From contig NZ_FKBS01000008.1 of the NCBI RefSeq assembly GCF_900078315.1, positions 26,471 to 90,470 of the forward strand: a stretch of 64,000 nucleotides of DNA. The letters are read 5' to 3'. A program made the translations under genes and the position numbers. This DNA comes from Bordetella ansorpii (lineage in GTDB: Bacteria > Pseudomonadota > Gammaproteobacteria > Burkholderiales > Burkholderiaceae_B). Shown here piece by piece: positions 52,257-61,111 of this stretch (the first letter of the stretch is position 1; the number at the start of each line of letters is the position of its first letter). The notes beneath the pieces were generated by a model. The model saw only the letters and a program-made list of their open reading frames with translations. It had not been told where the DNA came from and did no database searches.

Positions 52257-53561
52257 ATGTCCACCACCGCGACGCAGTACCCCGCAAATACGCAGGCCCC
52301 CAGTCATTCCGCTGTCGCTCCGGGCGAGATCGCGGTCGGCGTGGTCATCGGACGAACGTCGGAATACTTCGATTTCTTCGTCTTCGGCATTGCCTGTGTT
52401 GCGGTTTTCCCACAAGTCTTCTTCCCCTTCGAGTCGCCCCTGTACGGCATCCTGTGGTCATTCGTGATCTTCTCGTTCGCGTTCGTCTGCAGGCCGTTCG
52501 GCACCGCGATCTTCATGGCCGTGCAGCACCGGTGGGGCAGAAGCGTCAAGCTCACGCTGGCCCTGTTCATGCTGGGCACCGCGACGGCGGGCATGGCCTT
52601 TCTGCCCAGTTATGAAACCCTGGGGCCAGCGGCTATCGTGCTGCTGGCGCTGTTTCGATGCCTGCAAGGCATCGCGCTGGGCGGCTCGTGGGATGGCCTG
52701 CCATCGCTGCTGGCACTGAACGCGCCGGCCCATCGACGCGGCTGGTACGCCATGCTGGGCCAGTTGGGCGCCCCCATCGGCTTCATCATCGCCGGCGCCA
52801 TCTTCCTGTACCTGCTCAGCACGCTCAGCGAGTCCGACCTGGTGGAGTGGGGCTGGCGCTATCCGTTCTTCGTGGCCTTCGCCATCAACGTGGTGGCGCT
52901 GTTCGCGCGGCTGCGTCTGGTGGTCACCGAGGAATACACGCGGTTGCTCGAAGAGCGTGAACTGGCGCCGATCAAGGTGTCGCGCGTCATCGACGAACAG
53001 GCGTACAACGTGTTCATCGGCGCGTTCGCGGCGCTGGCCAGCTACGCACTGTTCCACCTGGTGACGGTGTTCCCGCTGTCATGGATCAGCCTGAACGGCG
53101 AACGGAACCTGGCCAGCGTGCTGTCGGTGCAGATCCTGGGCGCGGCGCTCAGCATGGTGGGCACCGTGGGTTCGGGCTGGCTGGCCGACCGCTTCGGCCG
53201 CCGCAATACGCTGGGCGCGCTGGCGCTCTTGATCGGCCTGTTCGCGCTCACCGTGCCGTGGCTGCTGGGAGGCGGCGCGGCGGGTGAGAACATCTTCATC
53301 CTGGGTGGCTTCGTGCTGCTGGGCCTGTCCTATGGCCAGGCTTCCGGCACGGTCACCTCGAACTTCTCTCTGCATTTCCGGTATACGGGCGCGGCGCTGA
53401 CCGCCGACATGGCCTGGCTGTTCGGCGCGGCCTTCGCCCCGCTGGTGGCCTTGGGGTTATCGATGAAATTCGGCTTGGTGGCCACCAGCCTCTACCTGAT
53501 CTCGGGCGCCGTCTGCACCCTGGTGGCGCTGAAGCTCAATCGCCTGCTCGAAACCAACTGA
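52257..53561 (+). CDS. MFS transporter (metabolite:H+ symporter type)
   Basis: A 434-residue, 12-helix major-facilitator protein. The N-terminal GRTSEYFDFFVFGIACVAVFPQVFFPF resembles the MHS family (shikimate/citrate/proline-betaine symporters). The signature loop CRPFGTAIFMAVQHRWGRSVKLTLALFMLGTATAGMAFLPSYE matches too, as does WLADRFGRRNTLG in the second half. The substrate is unknown, probably an organic acid. ATG 52257 gives a normal cytoplasmic N-terminus. Divergent from cyoA. Confidence 0.87.
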   Translation: MSTTATQYPANTQAPSHSAVAPGEIAVGVVIGRTSEYFDFFVFGIACVAVFPQVFFPFESPLYGILWSFVIFSFAFVCRPFGTAIFMAVQHRWGRSVKLTLALFMLGTATAGMAFLPSYETLGPAAIVLLALFRCLQGIALGGSWDGLPSLLALNAPAHRRGWYAMLGQLGAPIGFIIAGAIFLYLLSTLSESDLVEWGWRYPFFVAFAINVVALFARLRLVVTEEYTRLLEERELAPIKVSRVIDEQAYNVFIGAFAALASYALFHLVTVFPLSWISLNGERNLASVLSVQILGAALSMVGTVGSGWLADRFGRRNTLGALALLIGLFALTVPWLLGGGAAGENIFILGGFVLLGLSYGQASGTVTSNFSLHFRYTGAALTADMAWLFGAAFAPLVALGLSMKFGLVATSLYLISGAVCTLVALKLNRLLETN

Positions 53562-53660
53562 GCCCAGGCGGCACGGGGCTTGCATGAGCGGGCACATGCC
53601 GCCCGCGCAAGCGTCCGGCGTCAAGCCACGCGGCAGCGTGGCGAAGACAGGCGTCGGCAG

Positions 53661-53689
53661 ATAGGGATAGAATTGCGTCCTATTCCTAT
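53661..53689. promoter_or_regulatory. Inverted repeat before the FecI-type sigma gene
   Basis: ATAGGGATAG (53661-53670) and CTATTCCTAT (53680-53689) form a 9-of-10 inverted repeat with a 9-base spacer, 21 bp before the sigma-factor start. Position suggests an operator controlling the iron-uptake operon. It is not a good match to the classic Fur box (GATAATGATAATCATTATC), so the binding protein is uncertain. Confidence 0.45.
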
Positions 53690-53710
53690 TTACCCGCACC
53701 GACTACGCTC

Positions 53711-54250
53711 GTGGAGCCTGCTTCGTTATCCCTTTCTTCCGCCCGGCCGGCGGATCCGGCGGCCGTGGCCGTCGTCTACAAGGAACACCACGCCTGGCTG
53801 CTGAACCTGCTGCGCCGCCAACTGGGCGGCGGCCAGCAGGCCGATGCCTGGGATCTGGTCCAGGACACGTTCGAACGCCTGATGCGCCAGTCCTACCTGG
53901 AGCAGGGCGCCTGGAACCGAGGCTACCTGGCCACCATCGCCAAGCGCCTGCTGATCGACCGGCATCGGCGCCGTGCGCTCGAAACCGCGTATCTCGAGGC
54001 GCTGGCCGCCCAGCCCGAAGCCACCGAGCCATCCGCGGAAATGCTGGCCCAGGTCTCGCAACAACTGCTGGCGGTGTGCCAGGTGCTGGACCGGATGCCC
54101 GCGCGCATGCGGCGGATCTTCCTGCTGGCCCGCATCGACGGGCAGGCCTACGACACCATTGCGCGCACGCTGGACGTCAGCGTGAACATGGTGCAGAAAG
54201 ACCTGATCCAAGCCTGGCAACGTCTGTATCACGCCTTCGATGACTGCTGA
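53711..54250 (+). CDS. fecI: FecI-type ECF sigma factor
   Basis: A 179-residue extracytoplasmic-function sigma factor. Region 2 reads VYKEHHAWLLNLLRRQLGGGQQADAWDLVQDTFERLM, and region 4 reads MPARMRRIFLLARIDGQAYDTIARTLDVSVNMVQKDLIQAWQRL. Its family is activated by a FecR anti-sigma protein when a TonB receptor binds its ferric ligand. GTG 53711 is the most upstream reasonable start. It overlaps the fecR gene by 11 bp, and the receptor gene with a signalling domain follows. Confidence 0.9.
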   Translation: MEPASLSLSSARPADPAAVAVVYKEHHAWLLNLLRRQLGGGQQADAWDLVQDTFERLMRQSYLEQGAWNRGYLATIAKRLLIDRHRRRALETAYLEALAAQPEATEPSAEMLAQVSQQLLAVCQVLDRMPARMRRIFLLARIDGQAYDTIARTLDVSVNMVQKDLIQAWQRLYHAFDDC

Positions 54251-55193
54251 ATCCGGCTTGATGGACCGCATCGTCGCGGAGGCGGCCGGCTGGATCGTGC
54301 GGCTGGACCACGTCGATGACGAGGGCGCGCGCCGGGCCTGGCGCCAGTGGCACGATGCCGATCCGCGCCACGCGGAAATATGGCGCCGGTTCGGACAGGT
54401 TCGGCTGGCCGTGCCGGACGGTACGCGTGGCCGCGACCAGGCCGCCGCCCAGGCAGTGCGTGCCGCCGCGACAGTGCAACCGCGCCGCCATGCGCTCAAG
54501 CTGCTGGCCGGAGGCATAGGCGTGGGCGTGGCGGGCACGGTCGCCTACCGGCAAGCGCGGCGCGAGGGCTGGCTGGCCGCGTACCGCACGGGCACGGGCG
54601 AACAGCGGCGTGTGGCGCTGCCCCAGGGCGTGAGCCTGACCCTGAACACCGGCACGTCCGTGGACTACGCCCTGAACGGATCGGACGTGGACGTGCGCCT
54701 GTACAGCGGCGAGATCATGCTGCACGCGCGGCCGGCCTCGGCGCCGTTCCGGGTGCTGACCTGCCATGGCGCAATCTCCGCCACGCAAGCGCAGTTGGCC
54801 GTGCGTCTGGTCGGCGACGCGACCCGGGTGGCGCTCAACGAGGGCAGCGCCTCGCTGCAACCGCGCGCCCAGGCGATCACGACCCTGGCGCCGGGTCAGG
54901 TGCGCAGCTTCACGCGCGATCAGGTCAGGACGGAACCGGAATGGGCGGGGCGTGACTTCGCCTGGACCCAGGGCATGCTGATTGCCGACGACATGCGCCT
55001 GGATGCCTTTCTTGCCGAACTGGAGCGCTATCGCCCAGGAGTGCTCGGGTGCGACGCAGACATCGCGCATCTGCGCGTCACCGGCACGTTCCGCGTGCAA
55101 CAGACCGACCGGGTGCTGGAAGCCCTGGCTGCCACGCATGGCCTGCAACTGCGGTACCGCACGCGCTACTGGGTCAACGTTGGCCGGGCCTGA
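54240..55193 (+). CDS. fecR: FecR-type anti-sigma/signal transducer
   Basis: A 317-residue FecR family protein. The cytoplasmic N-terminus (IVAEAAGWIVRLDHVDDEGARRAWRQWHDADPRHAEIWRRF) is the DUF4880 domain that binds sigma. A single membrane segment lies near residues 79-100 (HALKLLAGGIGVGVAGTVAY). The periplasmic FecR domain follows (GTGEQRRVALPQGVSLTLNTGTSVDYAL and RVALNEGSASLQP). It senses the TonB receptor and releases the FecI-type sigma factor. The ATG overlaps the sigma gene. Confidence 0.9.
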   Translation: MTAESGLMDRIVAEAAGWIVRLDHVDDEGARRAWRQWHDADPRHAEIWRRFGQVRLAVPDGTRGRDQAAAQAVRAAATVQPRRHALKLLAGGIGVGVAGTVAYRQARREGWLAAYRTGTGEQRRVALPQGVSLTLNTGTSVDYALNGSDVDVRLYSGEIMLHARPASAPFRVLTCHGAISATQAQLAVRLVGDATRVALNEGSASLQPRAQAITTLAPGQVRSFTRDQVRTEPEWAGRDFAWTQGMLIADDMRLDAFLAELERYRPGVLGCDADIAHLRVTGTFRVQQTDRVLEALAATHGLQLRYRTRYWVNVGRA

Positions 55194-55323
55194 AAGCGGG
55201 CGTCATACCGGCCTGGCCACACAAACACAACAAAATGTAATTTCTCGGCAGATCGACGCGCGTGCTTCGTTAGTACAGGTGCAAGGCCCACGTCATGGGC
55301 CTCAACCGCGAGTCGTTTTTCTC

Positions 55324-57786
55324 ATGCCCGTCATTTCCTCTTCCGTGCTTGCGCCCGTGCTGGGCGCGTTCCGCAGAACGTCCGCCACGCTGGTCTTCGG
55401 CGCCTGCGCCACCGTGCTGGTGGCGTCCCATCCGGGCGATGCCCGCGCCGCCGCCGTCGACATCGCCTTGCCTGCCACCACCTTGCAGGACGCCTTGCTG
55501 CGTCTGGGGCAGGCCAGCGGCACCACCATCATCAGCGATCCCCGGCTGACCGCCGGCAAGCAGAGCCGGGCCGTCCAACTGCGGGGCTCGGTCAGCGACA
55601 GCCTGCGGCAACTGCTGCAGGGCAGCGGCTTGCGCGCGGTGCCCAATGCCAACGGCGAGGGTTTCCGGCTGGAGCGCGAGCCGCAGGCCAGCGTGGACGG
55701 CGTGGCCACCCTGGCGCCCGTCAGCGTGACGGGACAGCTGGCGTCGGACGTGGGCGTGCTGGGCCTGACCGGCAGCGCCGCCACCAAGACCGATACGCCG
55801 CTCATCGAAAGCGCCCAGTCCATCTCGGTGGTCAACCGCGAGCTGATGGACATGATAGGCGCCAGGAGCACGGGCGAAGCCCTGCGCTACAGCGCCGGCG
55901 TGACGGTCGGGGCCTACGGCGTGGACAGCCGGGTCGACGAGATTTCGGTGCGCGGTTTCCGCACCGGCAGCTTCGCCAACAACCTGTACCTGGATGGCTT
56001 GCGGCCCCCCGGGTCCAGCAGCGGCGCCACCGCGTCGGCCACGCAGTTCGATGGCTACGGGCTGGAACGCGTGGAAGTGCTGCGCGGCCCGTCCTCGGTG
56101 CTGTATGGCCAGATCGCGCCCGGCGGCCTGGTCAACGTCACCAGCAAGCGTCCGACCGACTACGCGCGTGGCGAGATCGGTGTCAGCACCGACAACTACG
56201 GCCTGGCCCGGCTCAACGCGGACGTCAGCGGCCCGCTGGACGAGGCCGGCGAGTGGTTGTACCGCGTGGTGGGCACGGGCTACCACACGGACACGCAGGT
56301 GGACCATGTCGACCTGAACCGGGTGATGCTGGCGCCCAGCCTGACCTGGCGGCCCTCGGCACGCACCTCGCTGACCTTGCTGGCCAACTATCAGCAGGAC
56401 CGGGGCGGCAGCACCTATCAGTTCCTGCCGTCGCACGGGACCTACTACGCCACCGACTATGGCACGTTCGGCTCAAGCCGCTTCCTGGGCGAGCCGGGCT
56501 TCAGCGCCTACGACCGCACGCAGTACGCCCTCGGCTACCTGTTCTCGCATGCGCTGAACGACCGCGTGAAGCTGAGCCAGAACCTGCGCTACATGCGGGT
56601 GGATACCGATAACGCCTCGGTGGCGCGCCAGGGCGACCTGCAGGCCGATGGCCGCACGCTGCGCCGCACGGCCTCGCTCAACCAGATCCGCTCCGAAGGC
56701 TTCACGGTGGACAACAACGCCGAGGTGAAATTCGGCCTGGGAGCCACCGAGCACACGGCGCTGCTCGGGCTGGACTATCGCACCCAGACCATCCGGGTGC
56801 GGCAGGCCTCCGGCACGGTCGGCTCGCTGGACGTGTTCGATCCGGTCTACGGCAGTTCGGTCACCATCGGCTCGGCCGTGCCCACGCGGCGCAGCGACAG
56901 CGACCAGACCGGCCTGTATGCACAGGACCAGATCCGCTGGGGCCAATGGACCGGCACCCTGGGCCTGCGCCACGACTGGTCGCATGACAATGCCCTGGTG
57001 CGCGCCACCAATGCCCGCACGAGCTATGCCGACGAAGCCACGACCTGGCGCGCGGGACTGGTCTATCTGTTCGAGAACGGCCTGGCGCCGTATGCCAGCT
57101 ACGCCACCTCGTTCGAGCCGGTCAACGGCGTGGGCTATGCGGGCGTGCCGTTCAAGCCGACCGAAGGCAAGCAGGCGGAAGTCGGCCTGAAGTACCAGCC
57201 GCCGGGTTCGCGCAGCATGGTGACGTTCTCGGCCTACGAGATCCGCCAGCAGAACATTTCCACGCCCGATCCCGATCCGACGCATCTGTGCGATGGCAGC
57301 CAGTGCCAGGTGCAGACGGGCGAAGGGCGGGTACGCGGCCTGGAGCTGGAAGGCAACCTGGCCTTGACGGACAACCTGACCATGATCGCCTCGGCCACGC
57401 TGATGAGCAGCGAAGTCACCAAGAGCAACAGCACCGACCTGGGCCGCGAACTGCCGCGCGTGCCGCGCCGCAGCTACAACGTGTGGGTGGACTACCGCTT
57501 CGACCAGGACGTCCTGCCCGGCGTCAGCGTCGGGGTGGGCCTGCGGCACATCGGCGCCAGCTATGGCGACAGCGCCAACGAATACCGCTCGCCGGCCGTC
57601 AATCTGGTGGATGCGGCGGTGCGCTACGACATGTCCGGGTTGAGTCCGGCGTTCAAGGGCATGAAGTTCTCGCTCAACGCCACCAATCTGGGCAATCGGG
57701 AGTACCTGGCCAGCTGCTCGGGCGTGGCCAGTTGCTATTACGGCGCCCGCCGCGCGATCACCGCGAACCTGAACTACGCCTGGTAA
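55324..57786 (+). CDS. TonB-dependent ferric-siderophore receptor with signalling domain
   Basis: An 820-residue outer-membrane receptor. A signal peptide (to about residue 44) precedes an STN signalling domain (VDIALPATTLQDALLRLGQASGTTII...), a plug with ESAQSISVVNRELMDMIGARSTGEAL and VEVLRGPSSVLYGQIAPGGLVNVTSKRP, and a beta-barrel ending in Trp (NLNYAW). The STN domain talks to the FecR protein encoded upstream. Plug phrasing (siderophore family, FpvA/FoxA-like) indicates ferric siderophore uptake. ATG 55324 gives the signal peptide; the frame is open well upstream. Confidence 0.92.
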   Translation: MPVISSSVLAPVLGAFRRTSATLVFGACATVLVASHPGDARAAAVDIALPATTLQDALLRLGQASGTTIISDPRLTAGKQSRAVQLRGSVSDSLRQLLQGSGLRAVPNANGEGFRLEREPQASVDGVATLAPVSVTGQLASDVGVLGLTGSAATKTDTPLIESAQSISVVNRELMDMIGARSTGEALRYSAGVTVGAYGVDSRVDEISVRGFRTGSFANNLYLDGLRPPGSSSGATASATQFDGYGLERVEVLRGPSSVLYGQIAPGGLVNVTSKRPTDYARGEIGVSTDNYGLARLNADVSGPLDEAGEWLYRVVGTGYHTDTQVDHVDLNRVMLAPSLTWRPSARTSLTLLANYQQDRGGSTYQFLPSHGTYYATDYGTFGSSRFLGEPGFSAYDRTQYALGYLFSHALNDRVKLSQNLRYMRVDTDNASVARQGDLQADGRTLRRTASLNQIRSEGFTVDNNAEVKFGLGATEHTALLGLDYRTQTIRVRQASGTVGSLDVFDPVYGSSVTIGSAVPTRRSDSDQTGLYAQDQIRWGQWTGTLGLRHDWSHDNALVRATNARTSYADEATTWRAGLVYLFENGLAPYASYATSFEPVNGVGYAGVPFKPTEGKQAEVGLKYQPPGSRSMVTFSAYEIRQQNISTPDPDPTHLCDGSQCQVQTGEGRVRGLELEGNLALTDNLTMIASATLMSSEVTKSNSTDLGRELPRVPRRSYNVWVDYRFDQDVLPGVSVGVGLRHIGASYGDSANEYRSPAVNLVDAAVRYDMSGLSPAFKGMKFSLNATNLGNREYLASCSGVASCYYGARRAITANLNYAW

Positions 57787-57788
57787 TC

Positions 57789-58769
57789 ATGATGACCCTG
57801 ACTGATCGAACGCCGAGGCGCCAGGTGAAGACCGGCGCGCATCTTCTGTCCCACGCCGTGGTGCTGGCCGCCACGCTATGGGTCGCCGATGGGCATGCGC
57901 AGTCCGCGCCGAATGGGCCGGTGCGGCCCGGCATGCAGTTGGTGGGGGAAACCGTGGCGGACCGGCCTTCGGCCGTCTACCGCTTCGAAACCCATCGGCT
58001 GGACTCGGCCGACGGCAAGCGCCACTATCGTATCCAGATCGCCGTGCCCCGGCAGCCCGGTCCGGCCACGGGCTATCCGGTGCTGTACATGCTGGACGGC
58101 AACGCCGCGCTGGACTCGCTGACCGATGCCGACCTGGCCCGACTGGGCAAGCAGGCCACGCCGGTGCTGGTGGCCGTGGGCTATGACGTGCCCACGCGCA
58201 ACGACGTGGTGGCGCGCGCCTACGATTACACGCCGCCGTCGTTCGAGCAGGGCGAGCGCCTGCCCAATCCGGTGGTGCGCGGCCATGAGGGGGGAGGGGC
58301 GGATGTGTTTCTCGACCTGCTGCTGAACCGCATCAGACCCTTGGTGCGTCAGCGCGCGGCCATCGACCCTGGCAAGGAATATCTGTGGGGCCATTCCTAC
58401 GGCGGCCTGTTCACCCTGTATGTGCTGTACAACCGGCCGGACGCGTTCGCGCGCTACATCGCGGGCGACCCGTCGGCGTGGTGGAACGACGGCGTGCTGG
58501 TGCGCCAGTGGCAGCAATTCCAGGCATCCCGCGCGGCGGGCAAGCGCGTCGCGGTCCTGGTGGGCACCCGGCCGCGCGATCCGGCCCGGCCCGCGCCGCC
58601 TGCCGCCAATGGCCAACCCGCCGATACGCGAGCCGCGGTACGAGACATGGTGGACGGATTGCGTGCCGCCGGCGCCGATGCCAGCTACGAGGCCTTCGCG
58701 CAGTTCGGCCATGGCGAGATGCTGCGCGCCTCGCTGGAACGCGCGCTGGACCTCGCGACGGCGCCCTGA
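57789..58769 (+). CDS. Exported esterase, predicted ferric-siderophore hydrolase
   Basis: A 326-residue alpha/beta hydrolase of the esterase-D/IroE type. A signal peptide ends near residue 38 (ATLWVADGHAQS). The nucleophile Ser203 is in WGHSYGGLF, and the His is in FGHGEML. The phrase KRHYRIQIAVPRQPGP...YPVLYMLDGNAA is typical of IroE and BesA enzymes that cleave siderophore esters to free iron. It starts 2 bp after the receptor stop and completes the sigma-FecR-receptor-esterase unit. Periplasmic location is inferred from the signal peptide. Confidence 0.83.
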   Translation: MMTLTDRTPRRQVKTGAHLLSHAVVLAATLWVADGHAQSAPNGPVRPGMQLVGETVADRPSAVYRFETHRLDSADGKRHYRIQIAVPRQPGPATGYPVLYMLDGNAALDSLTDADLARLGKQATPVLVAVGYDVPTRNDVVARAYDYTPPSFEQGERLPNPVVRGHEGGGADVFLDLLLNRIRPLVRQRAAIDPGKEYLWGHSYGGLFTLYVLYNRPDAFARYIAGDPSAWWNDGVLVRQWQQFQASRAAGKRVAVLVGTRPRDPARPAPPAANGQPADTRAAVRDMVDGLRAAGADASYEAFAQFGHGEMLRASLERALDLATAP

Positions 58770-58893
58770 TCCGCGTCCGCTTACACGGGTAACAAGCAGA
58801 CACGCAATGGCGGGGCGTGCCCATGCCTCAATGGGTACAGTACCCCCCTTGCCACGGTGGGGGCGGCGGGTCGGGGTGGTAAGGGAGGGGCGC

Positions 58894-59265
58894 TTACCGC
58901 CCGTCCGCCGCAACGGCCTGGATCTCGATTTCCACGTCCACACTCATTGCCAGCGCCGCCTGCACCGTGGAGCGAGACGGAAACGTCTCGCCGAAGCGTT
59001 CGCGGTAGACCTCGTTGAAGTCGTTGAACAGCGCCAGGTCGCTCAACCACACCGTGGCCCGCACGGCATCCTTCAGGCCGCAGCCGGCCAGGGCCAGCGT
59101 TTCCTCGATGCGGTCGAACACGGCGTGGGTCTGTGCGCGGATGTCGCCGCGCACGACCTGGCCGGAAGCATCCATCGGCACTTGCCCGGACAGGAACAGG
59201 AATCCGCCGGCCTGGGTGGCGCGGGAGAAAGGCAGCGGCAGGGAGCTGGGGTAGCGTTTGATCAT
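58894..59265 (-). CDS. RidA/YjgF-family protein
   Basis: A 123-residue RidA-family protein (SRATQAGGFLFLSGQVPMDASGQVVRGDIRAQTHAVFDRIEETLALAGCGLKDAVRATVWLSDL). The expected active-site Arg near position 105 is not present in the usual place: the family PxRS motif appears as FPSRSTVQAAL. Members deaminate reactive enamines/imines; more distant subgroups act in catabolic pathways. It lies downstream of the IclR gene on the same strand, with about 100 AT-rich bases between. Confidence 0.85.
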   Translation of the reverse strand: MIKRYPSSLPLPFSRATQAGGFLFLSGQVPMDASGQVVRGDIRAQTHAVFDRIEETLALAGCGLKDAVRATVWLSDLALFNDFNEVYRERFGETFPSRSTVQAALAMSVDVEIEIQAVAADGR

Positions 59266-59365
59266 GGGGCAGGCTCTGTAGGACAGGGTTATTTATCATA
59301 TATGAGAATTTCTCGATGCGATAACCGAACTGTCTTGCCTCGCAAGATACTTTACATAATATACA

Positions 59366-60190
59366 TTATGCGTAATTCAAAGCCGCAGTGTCATGGGCCT
59401 CGATGCCGCTCTCGATCCGGTCCCGCAACGCGAGCAGCCTGGGCGCCAACGCGGCCGCCACTCGCGCCCGCTGTGCGGGCGCCTCCTCGGACGGCTGACT
59501 GAAATTCAAGGCCAGCGTCCGGCACGCGATCGTCAGCGGCGCCGCCAACGCGATCACGTTCGGCTGCCAGGAAGTCCAGCAGTAGCCGGAACGGCCCAGC
59601 TCCGCCATGGCCTCGTTGATGCCCGCGCTGATGGGCCGCCATGCCGCCGCCGAATGGGCCCGCTTCAGGCTGGCCAGCAGTTCCTGACGCTCGGATGCAT
59701 CCAGCCGGCCCAGGTAGGCGCGCCCCAACGACGTCAATTCGATGGGAACCCGCTGACCGGCCACCACCGTGCGCAACGATACTTTCCGGTGATAGCGAAT
59801 CGACTCCAGGTAGATCATGTCCGCGCGGTCCGGACTGGCCAGGCCGACATTGACCTTCAGCCGCGCCGACACCTCGTGCATCAACGGCACCGCCACGCGC
59901 AACACGGGCGACGAGGCGCGCATGGCATGGCCCAGGCTCAGGACTGGAACGGCCAATCGGTAGGCGCGAGCCGCGCGGTCGTGTTCAAGGAACCCCGCCG
60001 TCACAAGCGTCTGGGTCAGGCGGCTGATCGTGGCGCGGGACAACCCCGTGCGTTCCGCCAGTTCGCCATTGCCCAGCAGGTCCGTGCCGGGACGGAAGGC
60101 CCGCAGCACCTCCAGCCCTCTTTCCAGGGACCGATTCTGGCCGGGACCGCCGAAGCGGCCCTGCCCGGCAATGGCAGGATCCTGAGTCAT
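59366..60190 (-). CDS. IclR-family regulator
   Basis: A 274-residue IclR protein. The winged-helix domain is SLERGLEVLRAFRPGTDLLGNGELAERTGLSRATISRLTQTLVTAGFLEHD (about residues 22-75). The effector domain follows (SSPVLRVAVPLMHEVSARLKVNVGLASPDRADMIYLESI). ATG 60190 was chosen; upstream in-frame codons lack a domain. It is divergent from the enoyl-CoA hydratase/acyl-CoA synthetase operon (115-bp gap), which it probably regulates. Confidence 0.88.
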   Translation of the reverse strand: MTQDPAIAGQGRFGGPGQNRSLERGLEVLRAFRPGTDLLGNGELAERTGLSRATISRLTQTLVTAGFLEHDRAARAYRLAVPVLSLGHAMRASSPVLRVAVPLMHEVSARLKVNVGLASPDRADMIYLESIRYHRKVSLRTVVAGQRVPIELTSLGRAYLGRLDASERQELLASLKRAHSAAAWRPISAGINEAMAELGRSGYCWTSWQPNVIALAAPLTIACRTLALNFSQPSEEAPAQRARVAAALAPRLLALRDRIESGIEAHDTAALNYA

Positions 60191-60304
60191 TTGCAATTCC
60201 ACCAGATGGAAATGGGGTGATGTCGCCGCCCACTTTAGCGCGTAGTGTTCGCGGTAGGCCAGTGCAACGGCACACCAGCTACTGGCAGCCATACCGGAGG
60301 AGAC

Positions 60305-61111
60305 ATGGCGCACTACGAACTCATCGAACTGCAGGTCCACGCGGGCGTCGCCACGCTGACTCTCAATCGTCCCGACAAGCGCAACGCCTTCACCGACGGC
60401 ATGCGCGCCGACTTCATCCACGCGCTGGAACACATGGCGCGCGACAAGGACGTCCGCGCGCTGGTACTGACCGGCGCGGGCAAAGGATTCTGCGCGGGCG
60501 GCGACGTCGCGGGCATGCAGCAGCGCATGGAAGCGCCCGCGGGCGACGTGGCGTTCAATGGATGGTCACGGCAGCAGGTCGTGCACCATGCCGTGGGGCT
60601 GCTCTATCACATGCCCAAGCCCACCATCGCCGCCGTCAACGGCGCCGCCACCGGACTGGGGGCCGACACGGCGCTGGCCTGCGATTTCGTGCTGGCCTCC
60701 GAGTCCGCGTCGTTCGCATGGAGCTACATCGACCGGGGCCTGATCCCGGACGGCGGCGGCATGTACTTCCTGCCTCGCCGCGTAGGCCTGCCGCACGCAA
60801 AGGACCTGATCTTCAGCGGCCGCAAGGTCGACGCCCGCGAAGCGCTGGCGCTGGGCATCGCCGACAGGCTGGCTTCGCCCGACGCCCTGCTGGCCGATGC
60901 GCAGGAATGGGCGGCGTCGCTTGCTCGCGGGTCGCGCACGGCGCTCGCGCTGGGCAAGTCGATCCTGAACCAGACCTTCGAGCTGACCGCGGACCAGGTC
61001 TTCGCCATGGGCAGCCAGGCCCAGGGCGTCTGCTACACCAGCAGCGAACACCGCGAATCGGTCCAGGCGTTCCTGCAGCGCATGGCGCAGGCCAGGGAGG
61101 CCCGTCAATGA
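60305..61111 (+). CDS. Enoyl-CoA hydratase/isomerase family protein
   Basis: A 268-residue crotonase. Motifs: VATLTLNRPDKRNAFTDGM, oxyanion loop GAGKGFCAGGDVAGM and second loop AAVNGAATGLGADTALACDFVLASESASFAWSYIDRGLIPDGGGMYFLPRRVG. The PDGGG phrase is typical of PaaG/PaaB-like isomerases and hydratases. RBS ccggaggagac. Its stop overlaps the acyl-CoA synthetase start (ATGA), so CoA ester formation and its modification are co-expressed. Confidence 0.88.
   Translation: MAHYELIELQVHAGVATLTLNRPDKRNAFTDGMRADFIHALEHMARDKDVRALVLTGAGKGFCAGGDVAGMQQRMEAPAGDVAFNGWSRQQVVHHAVGLLYHMPKPTIAAVNGAATGLGADTALACDFVLASESASFAWSYIDRGLIPDGGGMYFLPRRVGLPHAKDLIFSGRKVDAREALALGIADRLASPDALLADAQEWAASLARGSRTALALGKSILNQTFELTADQVFAMGSQAQGVCYTSSEHRESVQAFLQRMAQAREARQ

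Noticed and set aside
58833-58898. Several short inverted repeats (GGGTAC-A-GTACCC, CCCCC/GGGGG, GGTAAG/CTTACC) between the esterase and RidA genes
   Set aside because: They are short, GC-simple, lack a T-run and partly overlap the RidA end. A terminator function is possible but not supported well enough to call.
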